64,000 nucleotides of DNA from Ophiosphaerella korrae. Lineage: Eukaryota; Ascomycota; Dothideomycetes; Pleosporales; Phaeosphaeriaceae. The position numbers were made by a program, and so were the translations under genes. The notes below the pieces were generated by a model. It was not told where the DNA came from. It made no database searches and was given only the letters and a program-made list of their open reading frames with translations. Each line of letters opens with the position of its first letter. The stretch's first letter is position 1. The stretch lies in contig JALNQF010000018.1 in the NCBI GenBank assembly GCA_028456385.1, positions 186,001-250,000 on the forward strand. The letters run 5' to 3'. This document shows, piece by piece, positions 22,171-35,992 of this stretch.

Positions 22171-23301
22171 ATTTACGAGATATGAAAAATATGAGAACAC
22201 TTTATCACAGCAGAGGCTGGTGATACCTGTATAATATAGGTTGGGTGTTGAGAGTTTTCTATATGATACACACCAGGCGCATTCAAATGTAAACTATTGA
22301 GTTGATTCAACGGCTAACGCATATGTCACTCACCGGAAATGTGATATAAGGCCTCCAGTGAACTTAATGTTACCTACCTAGTGTGCGTACTTATAACCCT
22401 AGTCTTTGTAAGCCCCGCTGTCATCATACCCTAGCCAGAGCATAGCATGATCGAAGAAGTCAATGGTATTTCTCTTTTCCGGATCATGCCATTGCTCATG
22501 AGGAACGGAACATTGCCAGTCACGCAATTACCCAAGATTAAGTTTGAGATTTGCCCAGGCCCGGCATAATACTAGAGTATTATTCACTGATGCCAAAGTT
22601 CACAGACTAATAATATTCAGTGCCTAGTTCAATATTAAACTCGATATTATGGAGCCCATCTCGGTGTAACATGAGCTATTTTCTCTGTCACATAATCATC
22701 TTCTTCTAGCTACATATTTCGAATCTCACTTTTAATTCCTATCTCGGTAACTGGTTTGTTATTACGCAAAATAATTAATTCATCAGGGTGACAACGAGAC
22801 ATGCAAAAAAGCAACGCGCGCAGAGAACTTTGTGTTTGCAAAAGTACTAAACTAAGGCTTAGTTAGAATCATCCCTCATTGTGGACATTATACAGACGGA
22901 CAAGTATATGCGGCGCCTATCCAGATACCGAAACGGGTGAAATGTATTGCGTATAGTCATTTGTTACCACAGCGGATGACTAACTAGAAGCAATGCCATT
23001 CTTGCAGACAAAGATATGGGGATATGTCTAAAGAGTGTCAGTTCAACAGCCACGAATTGATTGGACAGTCCAGTAGAGGGAGAGCAAAGAAATAGTCGGC
23101 TCCGGTTTCTATTTCGCGGGGACAGCTTTCTGCATAAACATAATACAGCACACTTGATAGCCTGAATCGATATTAGTTTTTGATAAATTAATGGATATAC
23201 GCATTTGAGCAATTGGGGTTCTACAATTACAGAAGATCTGATAATCAAGTATAGTTTGTTACAACTAACACCAATATTCTTCTCTACCTTTGTCGATCGT
23301 T
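22171..23301. other. Convergent intergenic region, AT-rich
   Basis: A 1,131 bp stretch between the stop codons of the secreted-protein gene (plus) and the CPSF100 gene (minus). It is very AT-rich around 22560-22900. No gene, RNA or repeat is recognised. Confidence 0.5.
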
Positions 23302-26300
23302 TCATCCACCGGCCACCACGGCCAGCCCTTCGTAGATTTGCCTTTTCACGCGAAAAAATGTCACAGCATCGTTATTCCTCGGGTCTGTATTGCCATATGC
23401 TCCTCCATCGACTTCAATCTGCCCAGTAGCAGTCTTCCTCACAGCTACAGTTCCATTGATGACTAATACACCCTCACCTCTAAACTCTGCTTCCATGCCA
23501 TTATTCTTCATTAGTTTCCGCAAATCGGCTAGGCGCAGGTCGCCTACATGAAAGGGTTGTGCCACAGAACGCACAGCGGTGGCCATGTTTGCGGGTACGA
23601 CGTCGAGAACGGGTGTTGAGTCTGATTCGATCTGCGATGATACCGGGACAGCAGGAGCATCCAATCTTGCTTTCTTCTTTGCTGAGCCGTCCATTTCTGA
23701 TTGTGGATCCAGGCTGGCGGCTGCGAGGCGGCCAGTGATGGCTACAACACCCATGCCACGAACATTTTGCCAGTGGAGGTTTCGCACCATGCTGCGACTC
23801 AACTTGACAGTCCAAGCATTGGTATCGACACTGGCATTGATCACCATCCCCACGACCGGTGTGAAGACATCAATAGCATTTGCGGCCTCGGTGCCTGCAT
23901 TGAGAGATGCCCTACAGATCTCTGCAAGTTCATTGGTTTCTGCCTCTTCTCCGCCCACGAGAATGAGTTTCCGTGGCTTGACGAGTGGTATGATGTTTTG
24001 GATCGTTCGCCTATCGTGGAGACCTGAGAAATCGACGAAAGATATTTGGCATCTGAGTTCGATCGTTTCTGAGCCGATGACTACTTTTGACGGACCATCC
24101 ACCCGGTCTGGATCGTCTTCTGTTTCGCTTTCAGATTCTGCAGCATTCGCATCCTCTTGGCCGTCGCTATCGGCTTTGCGTCGTCGCTGAGCGCTGCCAG
24201 GTTTAGAACTATCAAGGGCGTTAACAATGTCATCCCATCTCCTCTTCTGGCCAACGGTGTTTTCTTTCTTTGCACCGTCGCCCCGAAGCGCTTCGCCCGC
24301 AACGATATCTTTTTCGTCTGCACGAGCAAATTCTTCTGGTCGAATCAAGTCTCCAAAGTCGTCCGCTTTCCTCCGTTTTTGCTGGTAAGGGAAGACCTTT
24401 TCTTTACCCTTCTTTCCACGAACTTCGTAGTCGTACACATTCTTGCGGCGGATGAGAATGTTGACACCCAATTCAGCATCAGTCAAACCCAGCTTGTTAC
24501 GTGCGTGCTGAAGGGCAGCGGTCGTATTCAAGATCTTGCCTCCATGGCCATCACCTGAGTCCTCTGAACTCTCAGAGGTGGTTGATGACCGGTCATCAAC
24601 AACATCCGCGGAGGTCTCCAAGGCCGTTCCGGCATCCCCACCCATGGTGTTGTGTAGTTGCCTTTGCCTTGCGAGAAACTGCTGATAGATGGGTACCTCT
24701 TCACCCTCTAGCGCGAATGTACGGGCAGTGGACATAGGGGCTTGCTGTCCAGTGGTATCTACCATTGTAGCAGCAGAGTCCTCTTCTTCTGAGGAAGTGC
24801 ATCGTTCTTTCCAAAGATCCCACAGGTACCTACCCAGTCCCTTTCGTTGAGTATTGATCTCGCCAGCTCTCTCAGTAAGAATAACAAGGTTCTTCTCTTC
24901 CGACGCAAGAACTTTGATGGCGTCTTTTGAGAAACCCCACTCAAGAGAAGTGTCGCTGGCTAGAATGACACGCGGCTCCGTAGAATTAAGCATGCGAGTG
25001 ACTCGTGCTTTGCGCTCAAGCAATGTAATGTGTTGGAAGTCGAATGGAGTTCGGATGGTGTGGCCATCGTCTCTCCCAGAAACACCACGTGTTTTCCGTT
25101 GATCTTGACCTTCTGCTGCACCACTTGCAGCCTCGAATTCTTTCACAATTCCTTCGCCCATCCATTCTAGCATACTTCGTACGTATCGCATAGTTGCTCC
25201 TCCTGTTCGGCTGGCAAGATAGGCTTTTGCGTTTCTCAAGGGACTGTTCTCTTCTGCTTTCGCTGTCTCTGAGTGCCATGATTTCTCAAGTAGATATGCT
25301 ATCTCAAGGATGCGTGCGCTTGAATCGCAAGGTATTAGGACCGAGCCACCTTTAGCTATAGTGTCCCGGATCATAGAGAGAAGCTCTTCGTCTCGCTTAT
25401 TGGGAGCTTTGGCGACCTTGACCAACCCTGAGTTCTTACTACTACAAATCATAGCGGTGGGGCGACGAAGCTGCTCCAAAACCTCCGAGCCACCAGTACC
25501 AGTACCGAGCCAGGCAGCGCCAGAAAGTACATGCTCCCTGGCTTGGTTCCAATCAACTGCATATACCACTGATTCCATGCCATGTTGTATATGCCAAATA
25601 GAGCCTCCTAACGTGTGTCCGGCGCTGTATGCTGTGATTGTAAGCCCATTGAGTGGAGGAGAGAAGGACGATGGGATTGGCTGATGCGGTTGAGAGTATC
25701 GAAGAGGATTGATAGCGCCAAAATAGTTGGCGATATCTTCCTGCGTAGGTTTTTGAAGCAGGATATTTGGATTATTGCCGCCCTTCAACGCGGATGGGAA
25801 TAAGTATGCAGACTCGGTCAGGGCTTCGGTGGGTATGATCGACGATGCGAGGGGCGTAGACGCGTAGAGATCTTGCAATAGCGTTCTTCCGAGTGATATG
25901 ACTGGCACCGTTGCGTAGACAGGTATGCGCGTGAACAAAGGGAAGTTCTTGCAACAGTGCACGTATGCCCCAAGATGCGCAGTCGTCGCGTGGGTGAGCA
26001 GGATGAAGGAGAGGGTAGAGACATGTCTGCAAGTTCCATCATCAGCTTGTATTCTATGTACTGAGAAAGTCTATGTAGCATCAAGAACAGGTAGACTGCT
26101 GCATTAAGGATTTGCAAACACCACGTGCGTGATTCGATGCATATAGTCAGTACACCTACCTCTCAATCTCTTTCAGTTTTGTGACATCGAAGCCTTCATC
26201 CCAACCTACGTCAATGAGCACTTTGATGCCTCCATCAAACTCTAGCAGAGACTGTGAGGCTGGAGAGGTCGATTGGGCACCCAGTAAGGAAGTGAAGTTG

Positions 26301-26305
26301 AACAT
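23302..26305 (-). CDS. cft2: Cleavage and polyadenylation specificity factor subunit 2 (CPSF100/Cft2)
   Basis: Two exons: complement(join(23302..26026,26160..26305)), 956 residues. The 133 nt intron near the start splits an Arg codon. The N-terminus reads MFNFTSLLGAQST, then LIDVGWDEGFD, the metallo-beta-lactamase fold. Where active members carry HxHxDH this protein has THATTAHLGAY, the degenerate form that marks the non-catalytic CPSF100 subunit rather than the CPSF73 endonuclease. The beta-CASP part follows (GGSVLIPCDSSARILEIAYLL), then an acidic insert of about 200 residues, a basic bipartite nuclear signal (KRRKADDF, KRRWDD), and the C-terminal domain ending VFRVKRQIYEGLAVVAGG-like. It acts in the nucleus in pre-mRNA 3'-end formation. 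CstF64, of the same machinery, is 21 kb away. Confidence 0.95.
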
Positions 26306-29300
26306 GGTGGGCAATATCAGCGAGCGCTATGAAGATGACCCGAATTCTGTGAGCGCATTGCGGTCGTGCGCTGGATAAGAGTGACAAGGTTGTAGTCGCG
26401 ATGGCAATGGGTACTTCGATGTAAGTTGAACAAAGACGTTCAAGCGCCGGAGATCGGGTAAATATATAGCCGGTGCCCAATCATGTCCAGGCACCAGTTG
26501 TTACAACTCCATACCTTTACCTAATTTGAGCAACCATGCGAGATCGATCGAAACAGCTGTGCAGATTCGATTTTCGTACCAAATTCGGATATGAGTTATT
26601 TCTTTTTCTCGCCAGGGCATCGGCCTGAAATGTGACGCTTCAGACTCACCCGGCGACATACCAGCATCTTGACTACCAACATAACAGTACTTACCACCCT
26701 CTAGCGCATACTCAACAGTTTGTAACAGGAGGCTACTTTCAAACAACCTTGGCCTATCCGGCTTCCTGAAAGATGATCCCCCGGCCCGCGGTGCGCGGAA
26801 GTCTACCTTTGCGTATTCTCCAAGGCGGAACATCGGTGCAACTCTCACCCATTGGTCACAGCTTCACTACGCCACATGTATGCAGCCTTCGTACTACTGC
26901 GCTGGCAGCCCTACTTATCCTTGTCATCCTTGTCATCTACACTGGATACATCTTCAGGCACATCGATGTTTCGTCTTCTCGCCATCCCAGAAAGGGCACA
27001 GGGGTCAACAGCTTATCGGCCGGCCTAAAAGACTTCGGCTATCAAGGACTCCGGCCGCCCAAAGAGCGCATGTTCACCATACTTCACTAGTTGGGCCTAG
27101 CTTGCGTCGCCCTTGAGATAGCCTTTCTTGGGACATCTCTCAAAAGCACCGCTCAGCAAATGCTGCCCATCATGCAGGCGGCTGCAGCTGTTGTCCTGCC
27201 AGCTTAACAGTCAACGAATGAAATAGTGCAGAGGTCCAGGCAACCCCGCAGTTGATGGCTCGCCGCTAAAATATGCAAGTCACACTCTCGTATCGTCTGG
27301 ACCCACTTCTTTTCGGCTGCTACACACCATGTCCTGTTTCGTTTCTTACACTATAACTGTCTAATGGAATTATATCACCGATCAGTGAGCACCCGAATCC
27401 AATGCAGGGACGAAAACAGCGCATGCACAACTAAACTATGAATATTGCAAAGCAATGCGTGATGCGTACTGCAAATCGATGAATAAATTGGAAAGTAGGC
27501 ACTTGGTCGGCATCTGTGCCTGAATCATCCGTTACTGAAGGCATGATCAAGACAATCTCGGCATACTGGGTAGATCCACACGGCGATGTGGCAGGATCGA
27601 GAAACGCTCCACCCAAAACTATTCATGTCAAATCGTTGGCAGTTGCTAGCTTGACAGTGTTAGTCTTCAGCAAACCAGTATTGGTATCTCCTTCGGCATA
27701 CTGCTATCTCCACTTTGTCACATTTATGACAACGCTGAAAAATATCCTGGTTTTAAGTAACCTTCTTAGGTGGAGAATCGATGGGCAACCCGATGTCTGC
27801 AAAATGTCTTGAGCCTTGCGAATGAGTCACCGGTTTGACTTTGAAGCCATCTGAGCTCTGTAAGCGCAAAAACTTGTGATGGATGATTCAATAATATGGT
27901 GGAAGGGGGCTGGGTAAGCGTCGTCATGGTGTGCGATTTGCGCTAAAGAATCGATTACAATCTCCGCAGAAGGATTTCGTCAGGAGTTCTCGGTCCCAAC
28001 CGAGGAGAGCGGTGCTATCGGAGTCTGGAGCCACTTTTCGGAGCGTGCGTTTTTGAGTTCGTTCTCCCGTTTCCGCTCCGCCCGCAGGGCACCAGACCAT
28101 CAGTTCAATTCCATAAACTTGGTATATTTACTGCGAACAAATTCGTCATTTGGAAAATGCATACGTCTCGCACAACAGAAACTATATGTGTGGTGGGAGG
28201 TGAGCACTGATCCATCGGATTACACACTTTGCCCACTAATACACTATATACGGAAACGACTTTATTGCTTTTGCTGCTGACGGGCGCAAGCGAGCTTGCG
28301 GGGAGTTGGTACAAGGATGCCTATAACTTCCCAAACAAAACTTCGGCCAGCCGTTGCGTCTACCAACCCCCAAGAACCAGTGAAGACTACCGGTACCCAA
28401 GGATCTACATGCCTTGCAACTTGAGACCCATGCTCTGTGGCTTCAAGCTCAAAACACTCCGAGCGCCGTTCCTCATCCATTCTTGGTCGCCGCTTCCCAA
28501 TATGCTTGGTTACACACGGGGTTTTGTTCTATTTGACTAAGAAACAGCTGTAGAAACGAAGTAGCCAGGCCACACATGACATAAGGAGTAGAGAGGCGTA
28601 GCAATTTGCGCAGCAAGCGTCGACCTCATGTGGGGCTGATTAGCGACTGAGGGCGCCTGGAAATGGGATTGAGGATCGCGTAGTGACTAGCCGCTTGCGT
28701 GAACGGCCGCGAATATGTGGCGTTCACGTTGTGACAATAAGCAGTAATGACCAAGATGCACGTCACGGCGAGCCGACCTTGGCTTCACGCTCACTGGCTA
28801 ACGAGACATCGTGATGCAGCGCAGAGCTGTCCGGCTTTCACACGGCATTAGCATTCCCCCGTGGGTCATCCCAGGTCTTCGACACCATGTGTCTGGCTAG
28901 AGAAATCTATCGACGCCGCTAGGGAGGGTTATGGACAGGTAAAGCGGCCAGAGAGCGAATCATGCACAGAAATAAGGACAGCCCATACAGCGCTACGAGC
29001 ACATAGTAATCGTCCATGAGGTTCGCAGCCTCTAGGACACCCTAGCGCTCACGCCGGCAGCTTTCCACGAAGCCATCTGCAGCTCCCGGACGCTCATGAG
29101 AGGTGTCGACACTGTGCTGCGCGTGCCCAGTGCGTTCTGCAAGCTTCGGTCTGCTCCCTGCTTTAAGTAGACGGCGGCCCGTCACCATGGTCCACTTCCA
29201 GGGTCAGACTCCATACACGTTTAGAGGCGAAGTGACTGTCGTTGCTGCGACGCTACTTTAACTCACTATATCATCTCGTCTCTACCTTGCTGTGGAGACC

Positions 29301-29890
29301 TGGCTCCCACACGCTGGTCCTCCGGTGCACACCCTGCTCGCAGACACTTTAATACCTGGAATCCTAGCAGTTAATTTCGTATTACATCCCCGCTCAGTAG
29401 ATCACCCTCGCCGCCTCCCACACCTTTGCAGCTCAAATCCTCCTGTTTGCCGTGTCGACATTACTACAACCACCCGCGAACATCCTGTATCAATCCGACT
29501 GGCTTCTATTCCCCCCTGTTCCCTTCAACTGAGCCGTAGCTCCGCGGAACGCTTTGGTTCTGCCGTCGTTCCACTAGCTCTTATTGGCTGTCACTCCACG
29601 CCCACGACTCGCCTAAGACGCATTCCCCCGCTCTCACCTAACCACTGTGCGATCTTCGAGGCATCAGCGGCCACCCACCTATTCTCTTACGGCGTTCTTA
29701 CCAAACCTCAAGTAACAGGAGCACACCATCTGTTCGTTTGGATGTATCATTGAGCCATAAAGCTTAAGCAGGAGATTGTGTAATTGTCCGTGCGAGCTCA
29801 AGATCACCCCATTGCTTGCTGTTAGCTGTACCTTCGATATCCAATGTCTGCCATCTCCATTTTGGGGAATTGACATCATCGTCAGACCGA
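26306..29890. other. Gene-free region, about 3.6 kb, upstream of the Zn2Cys6 regulator
   Basis: This lies between the divergent starts of cft2 and the transcription factor. The first few hundred bases are the cft2 promoter. A 105-codon ATG frame at 26773-27090 with one hydrophobic stretch is weak and not called as a gene. The 29.2-29.9 kb part is C/T-rich, like a long 5' leader. No RNA gene or transposon is recognised. Confidence 0.45.
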
Positions 29891-29962
29891 ATGAACTCCT
29901 TTGGCCATTCGCCGACGGGCGCGCATACTCGTTTGAGCACCAGTTCCTCTCCACAGCCCTCC

Positions 29963-31684
29963 ATGTCGTCCGCCAGCGATTCCCCGATGACTACGCCCAA
30001 CTTCGACTCCACAATATTCAACAACTCCGATACACAATCCGAGTCACGATTAGAGACGCGGACAAGTTCCACCGAGATCGTGCCAAAGCTTGAGGAGTCA
30101 GAACTTCAGTTAGCAGATGTCAAAGAGGAGTCCTTCGCCGGTGAACCACCTATATCCCCCACAGAACCTGTACGGATACGGCGTGCACGTGGTCGGCCGC
30201 GAATACACCCTCCCAGATCTCCAACAGCCCTGGCAAAGCAGGCAAAGGCGCGATCAAAAACCGGCTGCACAACATGCAGGAAACGTAAGAAGAAGTGCGA
30301 CGAAACAAAACCATTTTGTATGTCCTGTTTCCTCTCCCCCTCATACGCTCTATTAACGAACGATAGGCCTATCATGTCAGAAGAACAATATCCATTGCGA
30401 AGGCTACAAACCAGTAGAAATCTGGAAGAGTGGGAAAGAAAGAGCTGCGGAAGGTCTGATTAACATCACTCCACTTTCAATAAAGCTGACCTAAACACAG
30501 CCCGAAAACGAAGTGTCGAAGTAAAGTTTGAGCTTCCGCCGCTTATGGAAGGCGTAGAAAACGATCTTGACCGTGACCTCCTTCAGCACTTTGTAAGCCG
30601 AGCTAGCGCTGTACTCAGCTTACACGGAGATCAAACAACAAATCCTTTCACTAGAATCCTTCTGCCGATGGCTCTGCAGCACGAAGGCTTGATGCACTCC
30701 GTACTGTGTTTGTCGGCTTCACACATGTACTCGATCAACACTTCCCAAGAGTACGAAGACAGACAGGCTTTCCATCGAGGGAAAGCACTGCAGCTTCTGA
30801 AACATGATCTCGAAAGGCAAAAGGCTGGCGAGGGTGGCGTCATGGTCTATGAGGATTCTAATGTTGCTCAGATCCTGTTGCATCTACTCCACTCGATATG
30901 CGATGGAAACACATCTGGCGAGTACCGAATGCACATGGTCGCCGCAAAACAGATTGCGATGAACCAAAAGTCTACTAATCCTGAGTTCCAGTCACTCTTT
31001 GACGAGTTCTTCTACTATCATTGGATTGCAAGCCAGATTACCTCCCTCGACGGCGCGGAGGTACCCATGATGGAGAACTTTAGCCTGCCATTCGAAATTA
31101 ACCCTGAGACTGCTGCACTGATTGGTGTATCTGATGGCCTCTTTGGTTTCATTTCCAAGATCAGCAATCTGCGACGAAGACTGCGCACCCGGATCGACGA
31201 GAAGCTCACGCCGACCATGGATTACGAGGCCTTGCTTGCTGCTCACGCAATTGATAGCGGTCTACGTACATGGGTTTGCCCACAGCCGCCTGGCTCACCC
31301 CGTTACACCATCTCTATGTTGTATCGCCAGGCAACTTGGGTGTACCTTTACCGTACAACAAAAGATTCTCGCCCTCACCCTTTTATCAAAGGCGCCGTAG
31401 ACGATGGCATACGATATATCAACGAGCTACCTAACGAAGGCTGGATTCAAAGCAACGTTCTGCTTCCACTTTTCCTTATTGGATGTGCTGCGTTTGAAAA
31501 GGAACAACGTATCCAGATTAATCGCGCATTCGATGGACTCATCGCATGCACTGGGCTTGGTAATATTGGCTTCGCGAAAGAGGTGGTTGACAGTATCTGG
31601 AAGCTCATGGACGCAAATGACAAGGAGTCATGGGATTGGGAGAAGATCATCAATGCTAAGGGTTGGGATTTCTTGGTCACATGA
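29963..31684 (+). CDS. Zn(II)2Cys6 transcription factor with AT-hook
   Basis: Three exons: join(29963..30317,30367..30453,30501..31684), 541 residues. Introns are 49 and 47 nt; the first interrupts the codon of the fourth zinc-binding Cys. The binuclear cluster is C102-x2-C105-x6-C112-x6-C119-x2-C122-x6-C129, complete. An AT-hook (RRARGRPR, core residues 76-80) sits 20 residues before it, preceded by an acidic Ser/Glu-rich N-terminus. The C-terminal 380 residues fit the fungal-specific transcription factor domain (Fungal_trans_2 type: FTRILLPMALQHEGLMHSVL, then helical repeats). It should bind CGG-containing sites in the nucleus. An in-frame ATG at 29891 would add 24 residues. Its targets are unknown; it stands alone between two large gene-free regions. 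Confidence 0.9.
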
Positions 31685-34600
31685 AGAGTGACTTTCTCAA
31701 GCAACACGAGATAATATTATTGTCCCTGTTCGCTACTTTGGGTTTTGCAACGGTATCAACACAGGAGTAAAGGGTGTTTAACCTAGGAAGACATTTCCTT
31801 TGATGGACTAGGCGGTTTCACGTATTCGTCCATCATTCTGCAATCGCGTCGCTACGAGCAATGACCGAGTTGCATTGGGCGGGTATTATTGTTTTCACTA
31901 TGTGCAGAGCGGGCACTACGACGGAACGGAAAAGGGTAATCGGGTTTCTTCTAGGGAGCGCATTCGCTTCACTTTGCTAGTCTTTCACCTTTCTTACGGC
32001 GCATGTGTTTGAACAGCGTTTTGGGCTTTTGGTGGCGATTTCTTTTCACGCACGTATAGCTTGCATTGGGCTTGGGTGTCTCGTACACATGGCATGGCGG
32101 CACTCGTTGGACGCCTGCAATACGCACCTGAATAACAGCACAAGGATTCCTCACAAGGCTCCTTGATTCGACCACATAACTGTATGCATTTGGTCGGAAC
32201 CTACGGTGCATGCAAGATGCCCGCTATTCCCCTCTACACCTGAAGTAGTACACTTTAGCGACCAACGCTCTGCCTCGGTGGCAGAGATACGAACAGCTAG
32301 CACGGATAGCTATCAAAAACACCTAGATTCACCTCTGCTAAGCCGGTATAGCATTTGTCCTCCAATCCTAAGCCCAACCAGTAAGCTGCCACGGGCACGC
32401 CCCCTTACGTGCTCTGTTGGAAGATACCAAGTCTGGCTTCGTCTCGGTGTCCCAACCTGCAGCCGCGTCTGGATCTGTTCGCGGCGCATTTATCCGGCGC
32501 CGATCGGGGAAGGCCGTTATGACTAGAGCAAGTTTGACACCCTGAATCATAAGTACAAAATCAGGGAGCTCCAAGCAATATGTGTAACTAGAAGATCGCC
32601 CCAAGGTTATGGCTCTCATTCGTAGAGGCGCGGGATGTTTTGAGTTCCAGTCGCAAGCCACAGCATGAAGTCCAACGGGTGCTTGCCAACTTCGAAGCAC
32701 GGGCGGCTAAGTGCCCAGATACCTACCCCGCTTCGGATTCGAGGAGCAAGAATCTCACCGAGTTCCACACCGTTGCGGATTACCTGAAGGGGAAGCACGC
32801 GTCCTCTCGTCTACCTATGGCATGCGCCCCCACGCACGATAGCTGTGGGGGGTTTAATTGAGGTATATGTCCCGGTGGAAGGGTACATATAGCCTGAAGA
32901 GGTACTTTGAACGGTACATCGGTACCTGGCAGGAGTTTGGCGACGATTCGCTGGGCCGTATTTCCGAGATATTATCGTCTGCATCAGTATGCTACGCTAT
33001 ATCATCTCGCCTGTGAGTCTATGACGATGGTTGTCAGACCATGCCACAGGGCATGCCGAATCCTGGGTCTACTGGACTGCGCGTGCTCTCCAAACCGAAT
33101 CACGACACTTGGTCTTCGTCCCCGCCACTCCATTCTTAGTATACTTTTTAATGATTTTATTTCATCCCGTATGACCCGATAAGCAGAATCTTGAGCAACA
33201 GCAGGACTGTGATCTCCTTGGTTCTATAGAATCACACCGTTCGCAACTTCGCATACCTACCTCGATTCAAACAGCATGGCTTCCGTCGGCCTGACATGTG
33301 ATATGCCAACACGAATCTAGCAATCTGACACCTCTAGAACCACGATCCTGCATACTCTCACGATCCCAAACGGGTTGTTGCCGAGCGATACATCTACTAA
33401 CAATCTATGATCGATTATGCTATGTAATCCGAAGAGGATTTGGTGCCTGCGTATCTGATCTGCAAGGCTTGAAGTCGTACTTGAACCAGCACGATAATGC
33501 AGGTTCACAATGCATGATGTCGAGTAATTTCTGCAGCAGGGTCGCGTGGTTGTGAGGGATTCCATGCCCGTTGGTGGCCACGACCAGGTTATTGCTCACA
33601 CCGATCAGGGCAAGGCAGCAATTCCCGTCAGCAAGATTTTTGCGCACCAGTAATTGACCAAAGCAAGAACACCGTTCAATTTCAGCCTCGGGGTTGGCCG
33701 ATGGATATTGTAAACGTGACTGAAATGGTATGCGAACGAAGGTTCGAAGGCGCTCTAGGCTGTGTGAATGTGATGCATTAGTTCATAGTTGGGCAATTGC
33801 TACGCTGACAGCTATGGACCTGCAGCTGACACGAGCGAATGTCATCAACTTTCGGTTAGTGGTAGCTTTGGCTGAATCAACTAACACACGCCAGACTCGT
33901 AGGGCTGCCTCCAGGATTGAGGTTATTGTTGATCGGTAGGCGGGCGGCTCCTGTGGTGTAACATATCATGGTTACAAAAGCTCGATACTCTAAGCAGCCG
34001 AGAACCTAATGGTGAGCCTCACGAGCTTTGTGGTGGCGCAGTATCACAAGTAGCCTCATCTATGGAGGCCGGCAGTCGCTAATCCACGCTTCTGGGGCTC
34101 AATAAGTTAGCTTCTGCAAAGTATCAGCAGGCAGCGGACTTTAATCCTATCCTATTTTTGCATCCTAGTAGCATAGCCAGGATTCGTGGCCGATAATTGT
34201 GGCCTCCAACGACAGATCTACACGTCGGTTGTTGAAGCCCTGGACAGGATGCAAGATCGATTGGTGACGACACACAGTTGCTCCAGTGAACAAGCCAAGG
34301 TTGTTACGGACTTTCCCGCATATCAGATCGACGGGTCCACTGAATTGGAGACCATTTCCTGACCAATGAGCAAAATACAAAATCGTTCCACTTAAATACA
34401 CTTGGAAACTGTCAATTCGCCTTGGAAAAGACGGCAAGCACCCTAGCACTGTTGCATGACGACATTCGGTCCTATTATGGGAATTAGCACATAGCCGATT
34501 CGTTGTTGCTATCCAAGTACGTTTCTGGTTGTTGACAAGTTGCAAAGTTGTGGATACAGCGAGCGGAAAGGTGTCGGGAAGTCCAGTGATTAGGATTCCC

Positions 34601-35992
34601 ATGCCTTGCTGGTACTTGGCGCTCGGATGAAGTACCAAAACTTGGGTGGTGCCCTTAGCCGATACTTCCAAGGTTCATAGGAGCAATTCCTATGTATGAC
34701 TAAACTAGTCTATTAAGGATGAGCGATATTACAAGAAGGGTTTGACAATGGAGATAAGGGAATAAAGATTTTAGCGTGACTAACTAACTTGTTTGCTAGT
34801 TCTTGTGGGTCAGCATTCATTCCGGTGCATAAACATGTCGTGCAGCAAGTCCCGACGAACTACCTTGACAAGAGAATTTTCATATCGGCTTCCAACCATG
34901 ATTGTCGAATCTACTTCACGTAGTATCACTTCAACTCTTGTGTCGGAAAAATTATCATGTCGTTTCCGGGTCGTTACCTCTCTTGCAGCCTCACACAAAT
35001 GCTGTAAAGATTACCGCTTGATGGAAATCGGATGATTCCATCCTTCAAAGCGACAGCTCCTTTGAGTTCTGAGCTTTGCAACCACCCACAGGAATCTGGG
35101 ACCGCAGAGGGTTTGCAAGTTCCGATGCATCGAAAGATGGTATTCATCGGCATGCTAACAAGAACTTAGTGAGGAAGCTCTCGCGTTCGTGAGACCTCAA
35201 AGGCGTAATATATAGGCCCTTCTATGGATTTCGCCGACTCTCGGCACCATAGCCGACAACTTCGACGTTCACTACAATCAACGGCTTGGCAAAATCATAT
35301 ACCGAAACTTTCCTAATTCAGTAGGTGTGGTATACGAACAACTCTCTTGTGCACATCCAATCATGGAATGATATGAGAGTATCAAACACATGGGTCATGG
35401 CCATGCCTTGCAGGTAATGAACACCGGCTTACCGAGATGTTGAGCGGGGTCGCATATGTCAGCTCTTACCACCACTTTGTCATTTGAAGGATCTCATGGG
35501 CTAGAGCACCGTATCGAAGGAAATTCGAAGCGCGCACAAGATGCAATTTGTTACGCGAGCCGTTGGAGTTACCACGGCACCCTGGCATAGCAGGCCGATG
35601 AAACTGAGCATGGGGGCGGGCTAGATTCCGCATCCCACCCATATTTCTTGATCTCTACACATTACCCCAGGTTTGTGCGCCCAGAAGACGGATAAACAAC
35701 CAGCAGAATTGGGCAGTAGTATCAGCCCATCCGTCTTTATAACAAAGTCCTCGAGCATATATGAAAATTGAACAATCCGTGATTAGATTTCGTTCGGGTA
35801 GCTTGATGATTTCTGCAACACAGCCGAGTCTATCACCCTGCTAGCAACCTTCGGCTGGTAAGCGAGGGTGGCTACGGCGCACCCGCTGGCAAAACGGGCA
35901 TATGCATCGAAAGATTACGGTCTCGCCGCGAAATGTGTTCCAGTTGCTCTTTTCTTCCTTTCTCAACCTCGTGATGGGTTTGCCACAAAAAC
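31685..35992. other. Gene-free region, about 4.3 kb, upstream of the ABCG transporter
   Basis: The longest stretch without a supported gene. A 168-codon frame on the minus strand (34165-34671) has no ATG near its start, and another minus-strand frame with an ATG (about 35154 down to 34978, Cys-containing) precedes GTAACG, a possible donor. I could not connect these into a convincing gene, and no domain is recognised. A decayed or lineage-specific minus-strand gene is possible. No tRNA or transposon signature was recognised. Confidence 0.4.

Noticed and set aside
26773..27090. 105-codon plus-strand ATG frame with one hydrophobic segment
   Set aside because: No family, no supporting splice pattern, overlaps frames on the other strand; kept as a remark in the intergenic entry only.
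29292..29753. 153-codon frame upstream of the Zn2Cys6 gene
   Set aside because: Begins at GTG, composition is that of a C/T-rich leader, no domain recognised.
34165..34671. 168-codon minus-strand frame
   Set aside because: Starts at TTG, first internal ATG is 24 codons in, no domain recognised; a frame this long is expected about once or twice by chance in 64 kb.
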